From assembly GCA_021323265.1 (NCBI GenBank), contig JAJTCO010000010.1:1-64000 (forward strand): a stretch of 64,000 nucleotides of DNA, read 5' to 3'. The position numbers were made by a program, and so were the translations under genes. Position 1 is the first letter of the stretch, and each line of letters opens with the position of its first letter. The notes under the pieces were generated by a model, which was given only the letters and a program-made list of their open reading frames with translations, did not search any database and had not been told where the DNA came from. Positions 26,367 to 35,301 of this stretch are shown piece after piece. The stretch is from Pseudoduganella sp. (lineage in GTDB: Bacteria > Pseudomonadota > Gammaproteobacteria > Burkholderiales > Burkholderiaceae_D).

Positions 26367-28519
26367 CCTTCCAGCGCGACGTTGCGGACAATCGCGTCGC
26401 TGTGCACGATGATCTTGTCCGCATCGGCCTGCAGCAGGCGGATGCGTCGCTGCACCAGCGGCCACCCGGACCAGGCCACTTCCGGTGCGGCGGGAGCGTC
26501 GCGGCGCAGCGGCGCCGCCGGCGGCGTGGCCCCGGTATGGCGCGACAGTGCGACCGAGAGTGTGCGGCAAACCGTGGAATGGCTGGTGGCCAGCATGGCA
26601 TTCACCGCATCGGTCGGGATATCGCGCACGTGGCGGCGCAGGATGGCGCGCAAGGCCGCCACGTGCGCGACCAGCAGGTAGTTCTGCACGATGAACAGGT
26701 TGATGTCCTCCGCCGCGCGCTGCTTGCTTTCCGGCTCGTCCAGCATGCGCACCAGCGCCGCGCTGAGCGCCGCCAGCGCGTCCATCAAGCGTTTGCGCTG
26801 GATACGGTAGATGAAATCGTTGCGGTACTTTCCTTGCAGGAGGTCGAAGCTGGCCTCCATATAGCTCAGGTTCACCTCCAGCACCTGCTTGATCAGTCGC
26901 GGCAACGACTGGTACTCCCAGTTCGCCAGCACGAAGCTGAACGCTGTCGCGATGGCGGCGCCGACAAAGGTATCGACCAGCCGCTCGGAGATCAGGTTGC
27001 TGCTCGGCGCCACCAGGTACATCCACAGCAGGATCATCACCGACACCGCGATCGCTGCGTAGCGGTAGCGCAGGTAGATGAAGGTCGGCGTGGCGATGGA
27101 AGCCAGCACCAGCACCGCCAGGATGGCGGCCGGATGGTTCATGAACTTCAGTACCAGCGCAGTGATGATGCAGCCGATCACCGTGCCCACGATACGGTCC
27201 GAGCGGCGCTGCTTGGTCATGCTGAAGCTTGGCTTGAGGATGATGACGATAGTCAGCACGATCCAGTAGCTGTGCGCCTTGTAGGGCAGCATGGCGCCGA
27301 TGGCCAACCCGACCGCGATGGCCATCGAGACGCGCAGCGCAAAGCGGAACACCGGCGAATCCATGCGGAAGTGCGACAGCATCAGCTGCAGCTCGTACTT
27401 CTGCTGCGACAGGAAAGGCTGCATGTCCATGTCGCGCCAGAACGGCGTGTCCTCGTACACCTTCTGGCTCGCCACGTGCAGCTCGCCGACCATGCGGATG
27501 ATGGCCATGATCTTGTTGCGCTGGGCGCGCAGCACGGTGACCGCTTCGCGGCGCGGCTTGCCCGCATCGAGTTCTTGCTGCAAGTGTGCGATCTGCTGCT
27601 CCAGCGCCGTGAGCTCCGGCGTGTAGTCCACTTCCGGGTAAGAAGCGCGGTCGCGCGTCACGGCGTACGCCACCGACTCGATGTCGCGCGCCGCCTTGTA
27701 GGCCAGGTCGTGCAGCGTGCGCAGGGCGGGCGAGTCAAGCAGGTGGGTGCGCAGCGCGCTGTAGTCCGTGTGCGTCGCCAGGATTTGCTCGTACAGGTCC
27801 AGCATGCAGACGTGGATCTGCACCACCACCGCATCCTTGCGGTTGTTGTGCGCGCGCAGGATCAGGTCGCGCGATGCCTGCTGGCGATCGGCCAGCAAGG
27901 CCTGGTGGCGCACCAGCTTGTTGAACTGTTCGGTGAGGTTGTAGCGCGTGTCGTAGAAATCGGCCTTGATGTCGATGTAAGCCGCCAGCTCGAACAGCGC
28001 CTCTGCCAGCACCTGCTGCTTGATGCGGTGGCGCAGCAGCCATGCCACGCCCATGGCGTAGGCGAGGTAGGACAGCGCGCCCACCATGAACAAGCCCGCG
28101 TGGCGGAACGATTCGGCCGGCGTCAGCACGTGCTCGGTCGACATGGTCATGATGAACAGCGTCGCCAGCTGCAACGGCATGGACTTCTTGCCATACACGA
28201 CCATCATGCTGGCGAAGAAGCTCACCGCCACCAGCATTGCCATCAGCAGCCAGTAGTAAGGCCCGCAAAGGCTGATCAGCAGCGTGACGGCGCTGCACAG
28301 CAGCACCGATGCCATCATTTCGTTGAACTTGTGGCGCAGGGGACTGGGCATGTCCATCAGCGCGGTGCACAGCGCGCCGATGCCGACGGACATGGCGACG
28401 TTCGTGTCGGCCAACCACATGAACAGCGCAATAATGCCCACCAGGCCGGCGCCGAAGCGCAGGCCCAGGTGGAAGTAATGGCTGTAGAAGAAGGTGCGGG
28501 GGTCTAGTGCGTAGTGCAT
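26363..28519 (-). CDS. YccS/FUSC family inner-membrane protein (aromatic-acid or fusaric-acid efflux type)
   Basis: A 718-residue membrane protein with two hydrophobic blocks of about five to six helices each (residues roughly 20-170 and 395-530), separated and followed by large cytoplasmic regions, the layout of YccS/YhfK and AaeB. Matching stretches are LGLRFGAGLVGIIALFMWLAD near the start (split here as LGLRFGAGL and VGIIALFMW) and HSYWIVLTIVIILKPSFSMT, then RRSDRIVGTVIGCI, the family signature in the second block. The ATG at 28519 is used rather than an in-frame alternative codon at 28537. Last gene of the minus-strand run that starts with the LysR regulator. Confidence 0.88.
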   Translation of the reverse strand: MHYALDPRTFFYSHYFHLGLRFGAGLVGIIALFMWLADTNVAMSVGIGALCTALMDMPSPLRHKFNEMMASVLLCSAVTLLISLCGPYYWLLMAMLVAVSFFASMMVVYGKKSMPLQLATLFIMTMSTEHVLTPAESFRHAGLFMVGALSYLAYAMGVAWLLRHRIKQQVLAEALFELAAYIDIKADFYDTRYNLTEQFNKLVRHQALLADRQQASRDLILRAHNNRKDAVVVQIHVCMLDLYEQILATHTDYSALRTHLLDSPALRTLHDLAYKAARDIESVAYAVTRDRASYPEVDYTPELTALEQQIAHLQQELDAGKPRREAVTVLRAQRNKIMAIIRMVGELHVASQKVYEDTPFWRDMDMQPFLSQQKYELQLMLSHFRMDSPVFRFALRVSMAIAVGLAIGAMLPYKAHSYWIVLTIVIILKPSFSMTKQRRSDRIVGTVIGCIITALVLKFMNHPAAILAVLVLASIATPTFIYLRYRYAAIAVSVMILLWMYLVAPSSNLISERLVDTFVGAAIATAFSFVLANWEYQSLPRLIKQVLEVNLSYMEASFDLLQGKYRNDFIYRIQRKRLMDALAALSAALVRMLDEPESKQRAAEDINLFIVQNYLLVAHVAALRAILRRHVRDIPTDAVNAMLATSHSTVCRTLSVALSRHTGATPPAAPLRRDAPAAPEVAWSGWPLVQRRIRLLQADADKIIVHSDAIVRNVALEG

Positions 28520-28529
28520 GGTCCCCGTC

Positions 28530-30263
28530 TTACACAATCGACAGGACAGGGTAGCGGCGCCATTCCGGCTCGCGCTGTCGCTGGCAGTTGTGGAAGATGA
28601 AGTGCAGCACTGCGTCCTTGTCTTTCACCAGGGCGGGATTGGCGGCCTTCCAGCTGTCGAATTTCGCCTTGGTTTCCGGCTCGGTCGCCAGGATGTCGGC
28701 GGCCAGGTCCTCGAACACGTAGTCGGAGATGTTCTCCTTGCGCTCCAGCACGGAGTTGAAGAAGCCCCAGCGGAAGAACGAATCGTGCGCCTGCGGCTCC
28801 AGGGTCTCGACCGCGTAGCGCGCGTTGTCCTGGTCGAGTGAAACGTACCAGTCGCCGGCAGCCAGGTCGAAGGACCCTTCGCGCTGCTCGACTTCCACCT
28901 CGTCATGGAACATGTGGCCCTCGTAGGCGGTCGGGCGCGAGGTCACACCGGCGATATGGTAGTAGTGAGCCTGCACGGTGGTGGGCGCCTCGATGCGGGT
29001 CATCTGCACGCCGTTCCATTGCAGGCGCTCGATCACTTCGCGCCATGCCTGTGGAATGACATAGGCCTTCGGCGCCTTCACGATGGTCTCGGCTGGGAAG
29101 CGGTTGAACCACTTGATGTCGCGCGCCCACGGCTTGCTGCGGTCGTACGACAGGCGGATGTAGTCGCCCAGCAGCGAAGGGCTGCGCTGCGCCTCGTAGC
29201 CCTTGAAGTGGAAGCTGCCCGGATTCTCTTCATCCATGCGCCAGGTGACGGCCCACTCCTTCTGCTTGCGCTGCGTTGCCTTGGCGGCGGCGCGCAAGGC
29301 CTTGATCTGCTCGCCGTGCGCGACGGTGAAGTTGCGCACGGTGTCCACCAAGGCGCGCATGGAGTCGTAGCGGTCGGCGTACGGCTTCAGCATGTGCGTC
29401 TCCGGCATGAAGCCGATGATGTTGTGCAGGGCGGTGAAGCCGGTCGAGAAGCGCGCGGTTTCCAGGAAGTCGGCGATACCGTCGTCCGGCGTTTCCACCA
29501 CGGGGTTCACGTAAGGGCAGGTCGGCCAGCCGGCAGCTGCCATGTCCTGGTAGAGCTGCGGCAGCATGGTGTCGCGCAGGAAGGCGCCCAGTTCGCCGCC
29601 CAGCTTGTCGCACTGCGTGTGGATCAAGGTCATGGTGTAGCTGTAGTCGGCGCCGTTGGACGTGTGGGTGTCCACCATCACGTCCGGGTCCCAGGCGGTG
29701 ATCAGCTGGTTGAAGAACTGCGCGTTGAGCGTGTCGCACTTGACGAAGTCGCGGTTCAGGTCCAGGTGGCGGCTGTTGCCGCGGAAGCCGAACTGCTCCG
29801 GGCCGTCCTGGTTGGCGCGCGAGGTATTGCTGCGGTTCAGGCAGCCGTCCACGTTGTAGACCGGCACGAACAGCAGCACCGTCTTGCCCAGGCTGGCCAA
29901 GAGCTCCGGCTTGAAGCAGAAGTCGCGCACCATGGCCATGCAGGCGTCGATGCCTTCCGGCTCGCCAGGATGGATGCCATTGTTGTTGAAGAAGACCGTG
30001 CGGCCTTCGCGTTTGATCTGTTCGCGATCGAAAACGCCGTCGGCGCTGACCACGCCCACATGCAGGGGAATGCCGCCGTCCGAAACGGCTGCCTGTTCGA
30101 ATTTCAGGATGGTCGGGAAGCGGCGCGCCAGTTCTTCGTAGAAGGCGATGCACTCGGTCCAGAGGGTGGTCTGGTTCTTGTTGCCTTTTTCGTAAGGCGT
30201 GAGCATTTCTTGCATGGTCTGGATCTCAGGTTTCTGCAGTGGGGAGGTCAGCGATTTTACCAT
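28530..30263 (-). CDS. M14 family zinc carboxypeptidase
   Basis: A 577-residue metallopeptidase of the carboxypeptidase A superfamily. The zinc-binding pair appears in NNNGIHPGEPEG, the third ligand is likely the His of VMVDTHTSNGADY, and SRHLDLNRDFVK is the substrate-carboxylate region. No signal peptide is evident, suggesting action in the cytoplasm. The ATG at 30263 touches the stop codon of the upstream flavin reductase gene with no gap, so translation is probably coupled; an internal ATG at 30215 (MQEMLTPYEKG) is a possible alternative start. The FUSC gene follows 10 bp downstream. Substrate unknown. Confidence 0.88.
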   Translation of the reverse strand: MVKSLTSPLQKPEIQTMQEMLTPYEKGNKNQTTLWTECIAFYEELARRFPTILKFEQAAVSDGGIPLHVGVVSADGVFDREQIKREGRTVFFNNNGIHPGEPEGIDACMAMVRDFCFKPELLASLGKTVLLFVPVYNVDGCLNRSNTSRANQDGPEQFGFRGNSRHLDLNRDFVKCDTLNAQFFNQLITAWDPDVMVDTHTSNGADYSYTMTLIHTQCDKLGGELGAFLRDTMLPQLYQDMAAAGWPTCPYVNPVVETPDDGIADFLETARFSTGFTALHNIIGFMPETHMLKPYADRYDSMRALVDTVRNFTVAHGEQIKALRAAAKATQRKQKEWAVTWRMDEENPGSFHFKGYEAQRSPSLLGDYIRLSYDRSKPWARDIKWFNRFPAETIVKAPKAYVIPQAWREVIERLQWNGVQMTRIEAPTTVQAHYYHIAGVTSRPTAYEGHMFHDEVEVEQREGSFDLAAGDWYVSLDQDNARYAVETLEPQAHDSFFRWGFFNSVLERKENISDYVFEDLAADILATEPETKAKFDSWKAANPALVKDKDAVLHFIFHNCQRQREPEWRRYPVLSIV

Positions 30264-30827
30264 CTAGCCCTTGCTGGCGTTGGTCTCCACCCACGCGGCA
30301 AAGGCCTTCGCCCAGCCGGCCAGCACTGCGCGCGTCTTCTCGTTATTGACCTTGCCGTCTTCCCCGAGCAGGGCGCTGCCGTTGCCGATATAGACTTCCG
30401 GGCCGGGCATCACCGGCGCGTTCAGCGTCACCATGCACTGGCGCACGTTCATGTTGCCGGCAAAGCCGCCGACGGCGCCGATCGAGGCCGAAATCACGCC
30501 CACCGGCTTGGCGTTCCAGATGCTCTTGCCCCAAGGGCGCGAACCGACGTCGATGGCGTTCTTCAGCGCGCCCGGCATGGCGCGGTTGTACTCCGGCGTG
30601 GCGATGGCGATGCCGTCCACGCCGCGCAGCTTGTCGCGGAAGGCGGTCCAGGCCGCGGGCGGCGTACCGGCGTCGTCCAGGTCCTGGTTGTACAGCGGCA
30701 GGTCGCCGATGTCGACGAACTCGAACTGCAGTTCGGGCGGCGCCACCTCGACAAGCGCGTTGGCGAATTTACGGTTCAGCGAATCCTTGCGCAGGCTGCC
30801 GACGATGAGAGCGATTTTCTTGGCCAT
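30264..30827 (-). CDS. NADPH-dependent FMN reductase (ChrR/ArsH-like flavodoxin fold)
   Basis: A 187-residue flavoprotein of the NADPH-dependent FMN/quinone/chromate reductase family. It opens with IALIVGSLRKDSLNRKFA, the phosphate-binding loop, and carries ATPEYNRAMPGALKNAID, the PEYN flavin-contact signature. The ATG at 30827 has GGAG upstream. It sits 39 bp after the LysR gene on the same strand. A two-electron reduction of quinones or xenobiotics is the likely role. Confidence 0.92.
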   Translation of the reverse strand: MAKKIALIVGSLRKDSLNRKFANALVEVAPPELQFEFVDIGDLPLYNQDLDDAGTPPAAWTAFRDKLRGVDGIAIATPEYNRAMPGALKNAIDVGSRPWGKSIWNAKPVGVISASIGAVGGFAGNMNVRQCMVTLNAPVMPGPEVYIGNGSALLGEDGKVNNEKTRAVLAGWAKAFAAWVETNASKG

Positions 30828-30866
30828 GTGGAGGCTCCGTGTGAGGTGTAAAAAGGACAATGTACA

Positions 30867-31766
30867 TCAAGCGGGCAGGATATGCTCGTCCTCCCGTAAC
30901 GCCTCGTACAGGAACTGGCTGAGCGCCTTGATGCGCGCCACGTTGCGCAGATCGCGATGGGTCAGCACCCAGAGCTGGGTATGGAAGCGTGCATCGGGCG
31001 GCGCCAGCTGCACGAGCGTGCGCTCGCGCGCGGCCAGCATGCACAGCAACGGCGCCACGCCCATGCCGTGGCGTACCGCGTCGACCATGGCCAGCAGGCT
31101 GTCGGCGCGCAGCGCGACCTGCGCCGGCGGCACCCGTTCCGCCAGCCACTGGGCCGCCGCCAGGTGCGACAGGCTGTCGTCCGGCGCCACCCAGCGGTGC
31201 GCCGCCCAGTCCTCGCGCCCGATGCCGGCGCGCTGCGCGCGGCGCAGGTAGGCATGCGACGCGTACAGCGCCGTCGCCACCGTCCCCACCTTGCGCCCGA
31301 CCAGGCTGGCCGGCGGTGTGTTGGAAGGCCGCAGCGCCATGTCGGCCTCGCGCTGGGTGAGATTGAGGAAGTTGTTGTTGACCACCAGCTGCAGCTGCAC
31401 CGCCGGATGCAGCTGCTGGAAACGCTCCAGGTGAGGCATGAGCAAGCCATGCGCCAGGGTGTCGGTGGTGGTCAGGCGGATGGTGCCGCCCAGCGCCGCA
31501 TCCAGCCCGCCGACTGCACGCTGCGCGCTGCCGATTTGCTCCTCGATGGGGCCCAGGCGGCCGCGCAAGGTGTCGCCGGCGCCCGTCATCACATAGCCCG
31601 ACTGCAGGCGCTCGAACAGGCGCACGCCCAGCGACCGCTCCAGGCCATCGAGCCGGCGCAGTACCGTGGAATGGTTCACGCCCAGTTCGCGCGCCGCCGC
31701 CGCGATGGAACCGCCGCGCGCGACAGCGGCGAAATAGCGCAAGTCCTGCCAATCAAGATTCTGCAT
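30867..31766 (-). CDS. LysR family transcriptional regulator
   Basis: A 299-residue LysR-type regulator: N-terminal winged helix (LRYFAAVARGGSIAAAAREL, then GVNHSTVLRRLDGLERSLG, then VRLFERLQSGYVMTGAG) and a C-terminal periplasmic-binding-protein-like effector domain. It is divergent from the GST at 31856 with 89 bp between the starts and upstream of the flavin reductase on its own strand. Either or both are likely targets, suggesting control of an electrophile or quinone response; the ligand is unknown. No T-N11-A operator could be singled out by eye. Confidence 0.93.
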   Translation of the reverse strand: MQNLDWQDLRYFAAVARGGSIAAAARELGVNHSTVLRRLDGLERSLGVRLFERLQSGYVMTGAGDTLRGRLGPIEEQIGSAQRAVGGLDAALGGTIRLTTTDTLAHGLLMPHLERFQQLHPAVQLQLVVNNNFLNLTQREADMALRPSNTPPASLVGRKVGTVATALYASHAYLRRAQRAGIGREDWAAHRWVAPDDSLSHLAAAQWLAERVPPAQVALRADSLLAMVDAVRHGMGVAPLLCMLAARERTLVQLAPPDARFHTQLWVLTHRDLRNVARIKALSQFLYEALREDEHILPA

Positions 31767-31855
31767 ATTTGCTTAATCGTTCCGCCATTTTTTGGAATTC
31801 TAATGCGTTTTTGCGGGACATACACTGTGTGCACCACATCACCGAGGAAACGACC

Positions 31856-32467
31856 ATGCTGACGCTATACACCGCCGACACGCCCAACGGGCAAAAGATC
31901 ACCATCGCGCTGGAAGAACTCGGCCTGCCGCACCAGGTACACCACGTGAACCTGTCCGCCGGCGAGCAGCACCGGCCGCCGTTCAGCGAAATGAGCCCCA
32001 ACCACAAGATTCCCCTGCTGGTGGACGACGGCACGCCGATCTTCGAATCCGGCGCCATCCTGATCCACCTGGCCGACAAGGCCGGCAAGCTGTTGCCCGC
32101 GTCGGGCGCAGCGCGCAGCGTGGCGCTGCAATGGCTGTTCCTGCAGGTCGGCAGCATTGGCCCCATGCTTGGCCAGCTCTGGTACTTCCGCCACGGCGCG
32201 CAGCATAGTATGCGCAACGAACAAGCGCTCGAACGCTACGGCCGCGAGACCTTGCGCCTGCTGGGTGTATTTGAAGAGCGCCTGGCCGACACCCCATACC
32301 TGGCGGGCGACGCCTACACGGTTGCCGACATTGCCAGCTTCCCCTGGATCCGCTCCCACCACGAGCTGGGCGTCACGCTGAACGACTTCCCCGCGGTGGC
32401 CGACTGGACTGCCCGCATCGCCGCGCGCCCCGCCGTGCAGCGCGGCCTGGCGCGGGCCAAGCCATGA
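31856..32467 (+). CDS. glutathione S-transferase family protein
   Basis: A 203-residue GST close to the YfcG/YghU-like Nu class: LTLYTADTPNGQKITIALEE contains the TxNGxK motif of that class, followed by NHKIPLLVDDG with the cis-proline and ESGAILIHLADKAG. Nu-class enzymes act mainly as disulphide reductases. The ATG at 31856 is preceded by GAGGAAA; the longer frame from 31769 crosses the divergent promoter region. Its stop overlaps the start of the SMR gene in ATGA. Confidence 0.92.
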   Translation: MLTLYTADTPNGQKITIALEELGLPHQVHHVNLSAGEQHRPPFSEMSPNHKIPLLVDDGTPIFESGAILIHLADKAGKLLPASGAARSVALQWLFLQVGSIGPMLGQLWYFRHGAQHSMRNEQALERYGRETLRLLGVFEERLADTPYLAGDAYTVADIASFPWIRSHHELGVTLNDFPAVADWTARIAARPAVQRGLARAKP

Positions 32468-32787
32468 TCGCCGCCTGGGGGCTGCTGCTGGCCGCCGCGC
32501 TGGTCGACATCGCCATGGCGGTCGCCCTCAAGCACGCGCAAGGGTGGACCCGGCTGTGGCCCAGCATCGCCGGCCTGGTATGCGCCAATGGCGCCATCGT
32601 GCTGCTGACGATGGCCCTGCGCCAGCTGCCGGTCGGCACCGCCTTTGCGGTCTTCACCGGCATAGGCGCCGCCGGCGCCGCGCTGCTGGGCATCGTGCTC
32701 TACGGCGAAAGCGCCGCCCCCCTGCGCCTGCTGCTGATTGCCGCCATCGTCGCCAGCATCGCCGGCCTCAAGCTCACAAACGGCTGA
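32464..32787 (+). CDS. small multidrug resistance (SMR) family protein with Asp in place of the conserved Glu
   Basis: A 107-residue four-helix membrane protein. The SMR signature GTAFAVFTGIGAAGAALLGI with following VLYGES is clear and LKHAQGWTRLWPS matches helix 1/2. The membrane-embedded proton- and substrate-binding Glu of the family (Glu14 of EmrE) corresponds to Asp15 here (AAALVDIAMAVALK). Asp substitution is conservative but known in the family to alter coupling, so this may be a variant exporter. It starts in the ATGA overlap with the GST gene. The stop lies inside the left arm of a palindrome. Confidence 0.85.
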   Translation: MIAAWGLLLAAALVDIAMAVALKHAQGWTRLWPSIAGLVCANGAIVLLTMALRQLPVGTAFAVFTGIGAAGAALLGIVLYGESAAPLRLLLIAAIVASIAGLKLTNG

Positions 32788-32838
32788 GCCCGTGTCCACC
32801 GTGGGGTCAGACCCTTTTGGTGGACACGGGCTCAGCCG
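32781..32838. repeat. palindrome with perfect 20-bp arms (long family, copy 2)
   Basis: Arms 32781-32800 and 32819-32838 are exact complements (CGGCTGAGCCCGTGTCCACC type) around an 18-nt loop carrying GGGGTCAGACCC. The left arm includes the stop codon of the SMR gene. It lies between the convergent SMR and S46 peptidase genes. Confidence 0.92.
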
Positions 32839-32852
32839 TGCAATGCATGGGT

Positions 32853-32891
32853 CCGTGTCCACCAAAGAGCCTGACCCCAAGGTGGACACGG
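32853..32891. repeat. palindrome (long family, copy 3, shorter arms)
   Basis: CCGTGTCCACC (32853-32863) and GGTGGACACGG (32881-32891) are 11-bp perfect arms around a degraded core (CTGACCCC retained on one side only). It stands 14 bp from copy 2, so two tandem hairpins separate these convergent genes. Confidence 0.85.
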
Positions 32892-32904
32892 GCGGGGCCG
32901 TAGC

Positions 32905-35067
32905 TTACTCGGCGCCCATTTCCTTCATCAGGTTGTGCGCCTTGTCGATGTGCTTCATGTTCCACAGCATGTAGCGCAGGTCGACCTGGATGTCGCGCGT
33001 CTTGGCCTGGTTGAAGTCCCAGTCCGAAATGATGGAGTCCAGGGTGCCGTCGAAGGCCAGCCCTACCAGCTCGGCCTTGGAGTTCAGCGCGGCGGAACCG
33101 GAGTTGCCGCCCGTGATGTCGAGCGTCGCCAGGAAGTTCACCGGGACCGACTTCAGCTTCGCATCGGCGTACTTGCCGAATTCCTTCTTGTTGATGGCGT
33201 CCAGCTGCGCTTGCGGTGCCTTGAACTCGCCTTCGCCCGTGGCCTTGGCTTTCACGCCGGCCAGCGTGGTGAACGCGCTCCAGCCCGTGGTGCCGTCGGC
33301 GCCTTCCGCGCGGCCGGCGATCTTGCCGAAGGTCACGCGCAGGGTGCCGTTCGCATCCGGGTACACCGCCTTGCCCTTGGAGTTCATGAAGGCGATCTTG
33401 GCCTTCATGTAGCTGGCGTAGGCTTGCTGGATCTTGCCGGCCAGCTCTTCGTTCTGGGCTTCGCGCTTCAGGCCGTCTTCGTACAGGGCCACGGCGGCCT
33501 TGATGAAGGCGTCGTCGCTGGCCTTGAAGTCTTCCGGCTTCTTGCCGATCCAGGAGGCGCGGAACTCGCCGTCTTCCATCTTGGAACCGGCGTACAGCTT
33601 GTCCAGCGCGGCCGACAGTTCGGCTTCGCTCATGCCGGCCTTGATGCCCAGCACGCTGTCGAACACGGCATTGTGCTCGGCGGCAGCTTGCGCGTTGTAC
33701 TGCTTCAGGTTGTTCAGCGCCACGGCCTTGTCGACCTTGGCGACGTAGGTCTTGTTGGCGCCCTTGATGGCCTGCTCGATGCGCTTGATGTCGCGTTCCT
33801 GGTAGCCGGCCTTCCGTTCGGCGTTCGGCTTGGTGCTTTCGTTGGCCAGGCGGTACATGGCGCGCGCCAGGCCCAGCATGGTTGGCGAGGAACGGTCGTA
33901 GTGGAAGTCGCGCTTGTTCTCGGCGTCGCGCTGGGCGATCAGCTTTTCCACCGCTTCCAGGTCGGCGCCGAAGGCGGCCTTGCGCTTGGCATCGCCATTC
34001 ACCCACGCCTTCAGGGCGGCGTGCTCGGCCGTCTTGCGCTCGAGCACATCGCTGCCTTCGTAGCTGTTCAGCATGCCCTTGCGGTTCTTGTAGTAGTTGT
34101 TGATGTTGGCGACGCGGCCGGCCACCTTCAGGGCCGCATCGCGGTCGCCCTTGGTTTCGCGGTCGATGATGGCCAGGGTCTCGTTGGAGTTCTGGATGAA
34201 GGCCGGGTATTCGAAGCCGAAGGTGTTGGCCACTTCCGATGGCAGGCGGTGGCGGTTGGTACGGCCTGGGTAGCCCAGCACCATCACGAAGTCGCCTTCC
34301 TTCACGCCTTCCTTGGCCAGCTTCAGGTAGGACTTCGACTCGTAAGGCACGTTGTCCTTGTGGTAGTCGGCAGCCTTGCCGTCTTTGCTCACGTAGGCGC
34401 GGTAGAAGCCGTAGTCGCCGGTGTGGCGCGGCCACATCCAGTTGTCGGTGTCGCCGCCGAACTTGCCTACGCCTTCGGCCGGGGCGTGCACCAGGCGCAC
34501 GTCGCGGATTTCCAGCTGCTTGATCTGGTAGAACTCCAGGCCGCCGTAGAAGGAGGACACGGTGCAGCGGTGGCCTTCGTCCGTCTCGCACGCGGCTACC
34601 AGGGCTTTCTGGTTCTTCTCGATCGCGTCCACGCGCGCCTTGCCTTGCAGCTTGGCCACGTCAGCGGTGATGACCTTGTCGCTGACGTTGACCACTTCCT
34701 TGGTCACGTACACGCGGCTGCCCGGCGAGGCCGGCAGCTCTTCGCCCAGGGTGTGCGCCACGAAACCGTTGGCCAGCAGATCGCGCTCCTTGGTGGAGTT
34801 GACGGCGATGCTGTTGTAGACGCAGTGGTGGTTGGTCACGACCAGGCCCTGCGGCGACACAAACGACGCGGAGCAGCCGCCCAGGCTGACGATGGCGTTC
34901 ATCGGGAAGGAGGTCAGCTGGGTCAGCGAAGCTGGGTCGAGCTTCAGGCCGGCGGCTTTCAGTTGCTTGGCTACTTGTGGCAGCTGTTGCGGCATCCACA
35001 TGCCTTCGTCTGCGAAGGCGGCGGAGGTGGTGCTCAGGACGGCGAGCGCGAGGAGAGATTTTTTCAT
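32905..35067 (-). CDS. S46 family dipeptidyl-peptidase (DPP7/DPP11 type), periplasmic
   Basis: A 720-residue serine exopeptidase that removes dipeptides from oligopeptide N-termini. Residues 1-19 are a signal peptide (LLALAVLSTTSAAFA). The catalytic His lies in VVTNHHCVYN (about 80-81) and the nucleophile is Ser656 in GGNSGSAALN, followed by ELVGLAFDG. The Gly after FD is the position that in this family is Gly in DPP7-like enzymes (hydrophobic P1) and Arg in DPP11 (acidic P1), so DPP7-like specificity is inferred. Length fits the family. It stands alone on the minus strand. Confidence 0.93.
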   Translation of the reverse strand: MKKSLLALAVLSTTSAAFADEGMWMPQQLPQVAKQLKAAGLKLDPASLTQLTSFPMNAIVSLGGCSASFVSPQGLVVTNHHCVYNSIAVNSTKERDLLANGFVAHTLGEELPASPGSRVYVTKEVVNVSDKVITADVAKLQGKARVDAIEKNQKALVAACETDEGHRCTVSSFYGGLEFYQIKQLEIRDVRLVHAPAEGVGKFGGDTDNWMWPRHTGDYGFYRAYVSKDGKAADYHKDNVPYESKSYLKLAKEGVKEGDFVMVLGYPGRTNRHRLPSEVANTFGFEYPAFIQNSNETLAIIDRETKGDRDAALKVAGRVANINNYYKNRKGMLNSYEGSDVLERKTAEHAALKAWVNGDAKRKAAFGADLEAVEKLIAQRDAENKRDFHYDRSSPTMLGLARAMYRLANESTKPNAERKAGYQERDIKRIEQAIKGANKTYVAKVDKAVALNNLKQYNAQAAAEHNAVFDSVLGIKAGMSEAELSAALDKLYAGSKMEDGEFRASWIGKKPEDFKASDDAFIKAAVALYEDGLKREAQNEELAGKIQQAYASYMKAKIAFMNSKGKAVYPDANGTLRVTFGKIAGRAEGADGTTGWSAFTTLAGVKAKATGEGEFKAPQAQLDAINKKEFGKYADAKLKSVPVNFLATLDITGGNSGSAALNSKAELVGLAFDGTLDSIISDWDFNQAKTRDIQVDLRYMLWNMKHIDKAHNLMKEMGAE

Positions 35068-35209
35068 GTGTCTTGGATGGGTTGATGTGGTGGCCCGCCG
35101 GGCTTGGGCGGCAGGCGCCCTAGAGTATCGGCATGCCGCGGGCTGCCGTCAACTCTAAAAATATGGCTTAGAACTGAAGAAAATTTGCCAACAAGAGTGA
35201 AGGCGGGAT

Positions 35210-35226
35210 TTGCTGCGGCGCAGCAA
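35210..35226. other. small hairpin in the gap upstream of the S46 gene
   Basis: TTGCTGC (35210-35216) and GCAGCAA (35220-35226) form a 7-bp stem with a GGC loop. It lies in the 234-bp region between the S46 start (35067) and the GlsB-like gene end (35302), which otherwise shows only the terminator at 35254-35280 and no further gene. Confidence 0.35.
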
Positions 35227-35253
35227 GTGTTGCTGGCGGCGTAAGGAAGCGAT

Positions 35254-35280
35254 AAAAAAAGCCAACGCCGCAGCGTTGGC
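35254..35280 (-). terminator. intrinsic terminator of the GlsB-like gene
   Basis: Read on the minus strand, GCCAACGC (35280-35273) pairs with GCGTTGGC (35268-35261) in an 8-bp stem with a 4-nt loop, followed by seven T residues (complement of A at 35260-35254). It lies 22 bp after the stop of the minus-strand GlsB-like gene and is a strong Rho-independent terminator. Confidence 0.9.
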
Positions 35281-35301
35281 CTGTGAGGAACCGGAAGGCG
35301 T

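Noticed and set aside
26402-28507. 701-codon plus-strand frame opposite the FUSC gene, and similar long frames opposite the S46 and feoB genes
   Set aside because: All are mirror frames of well-recognised genes with no domain of their own.
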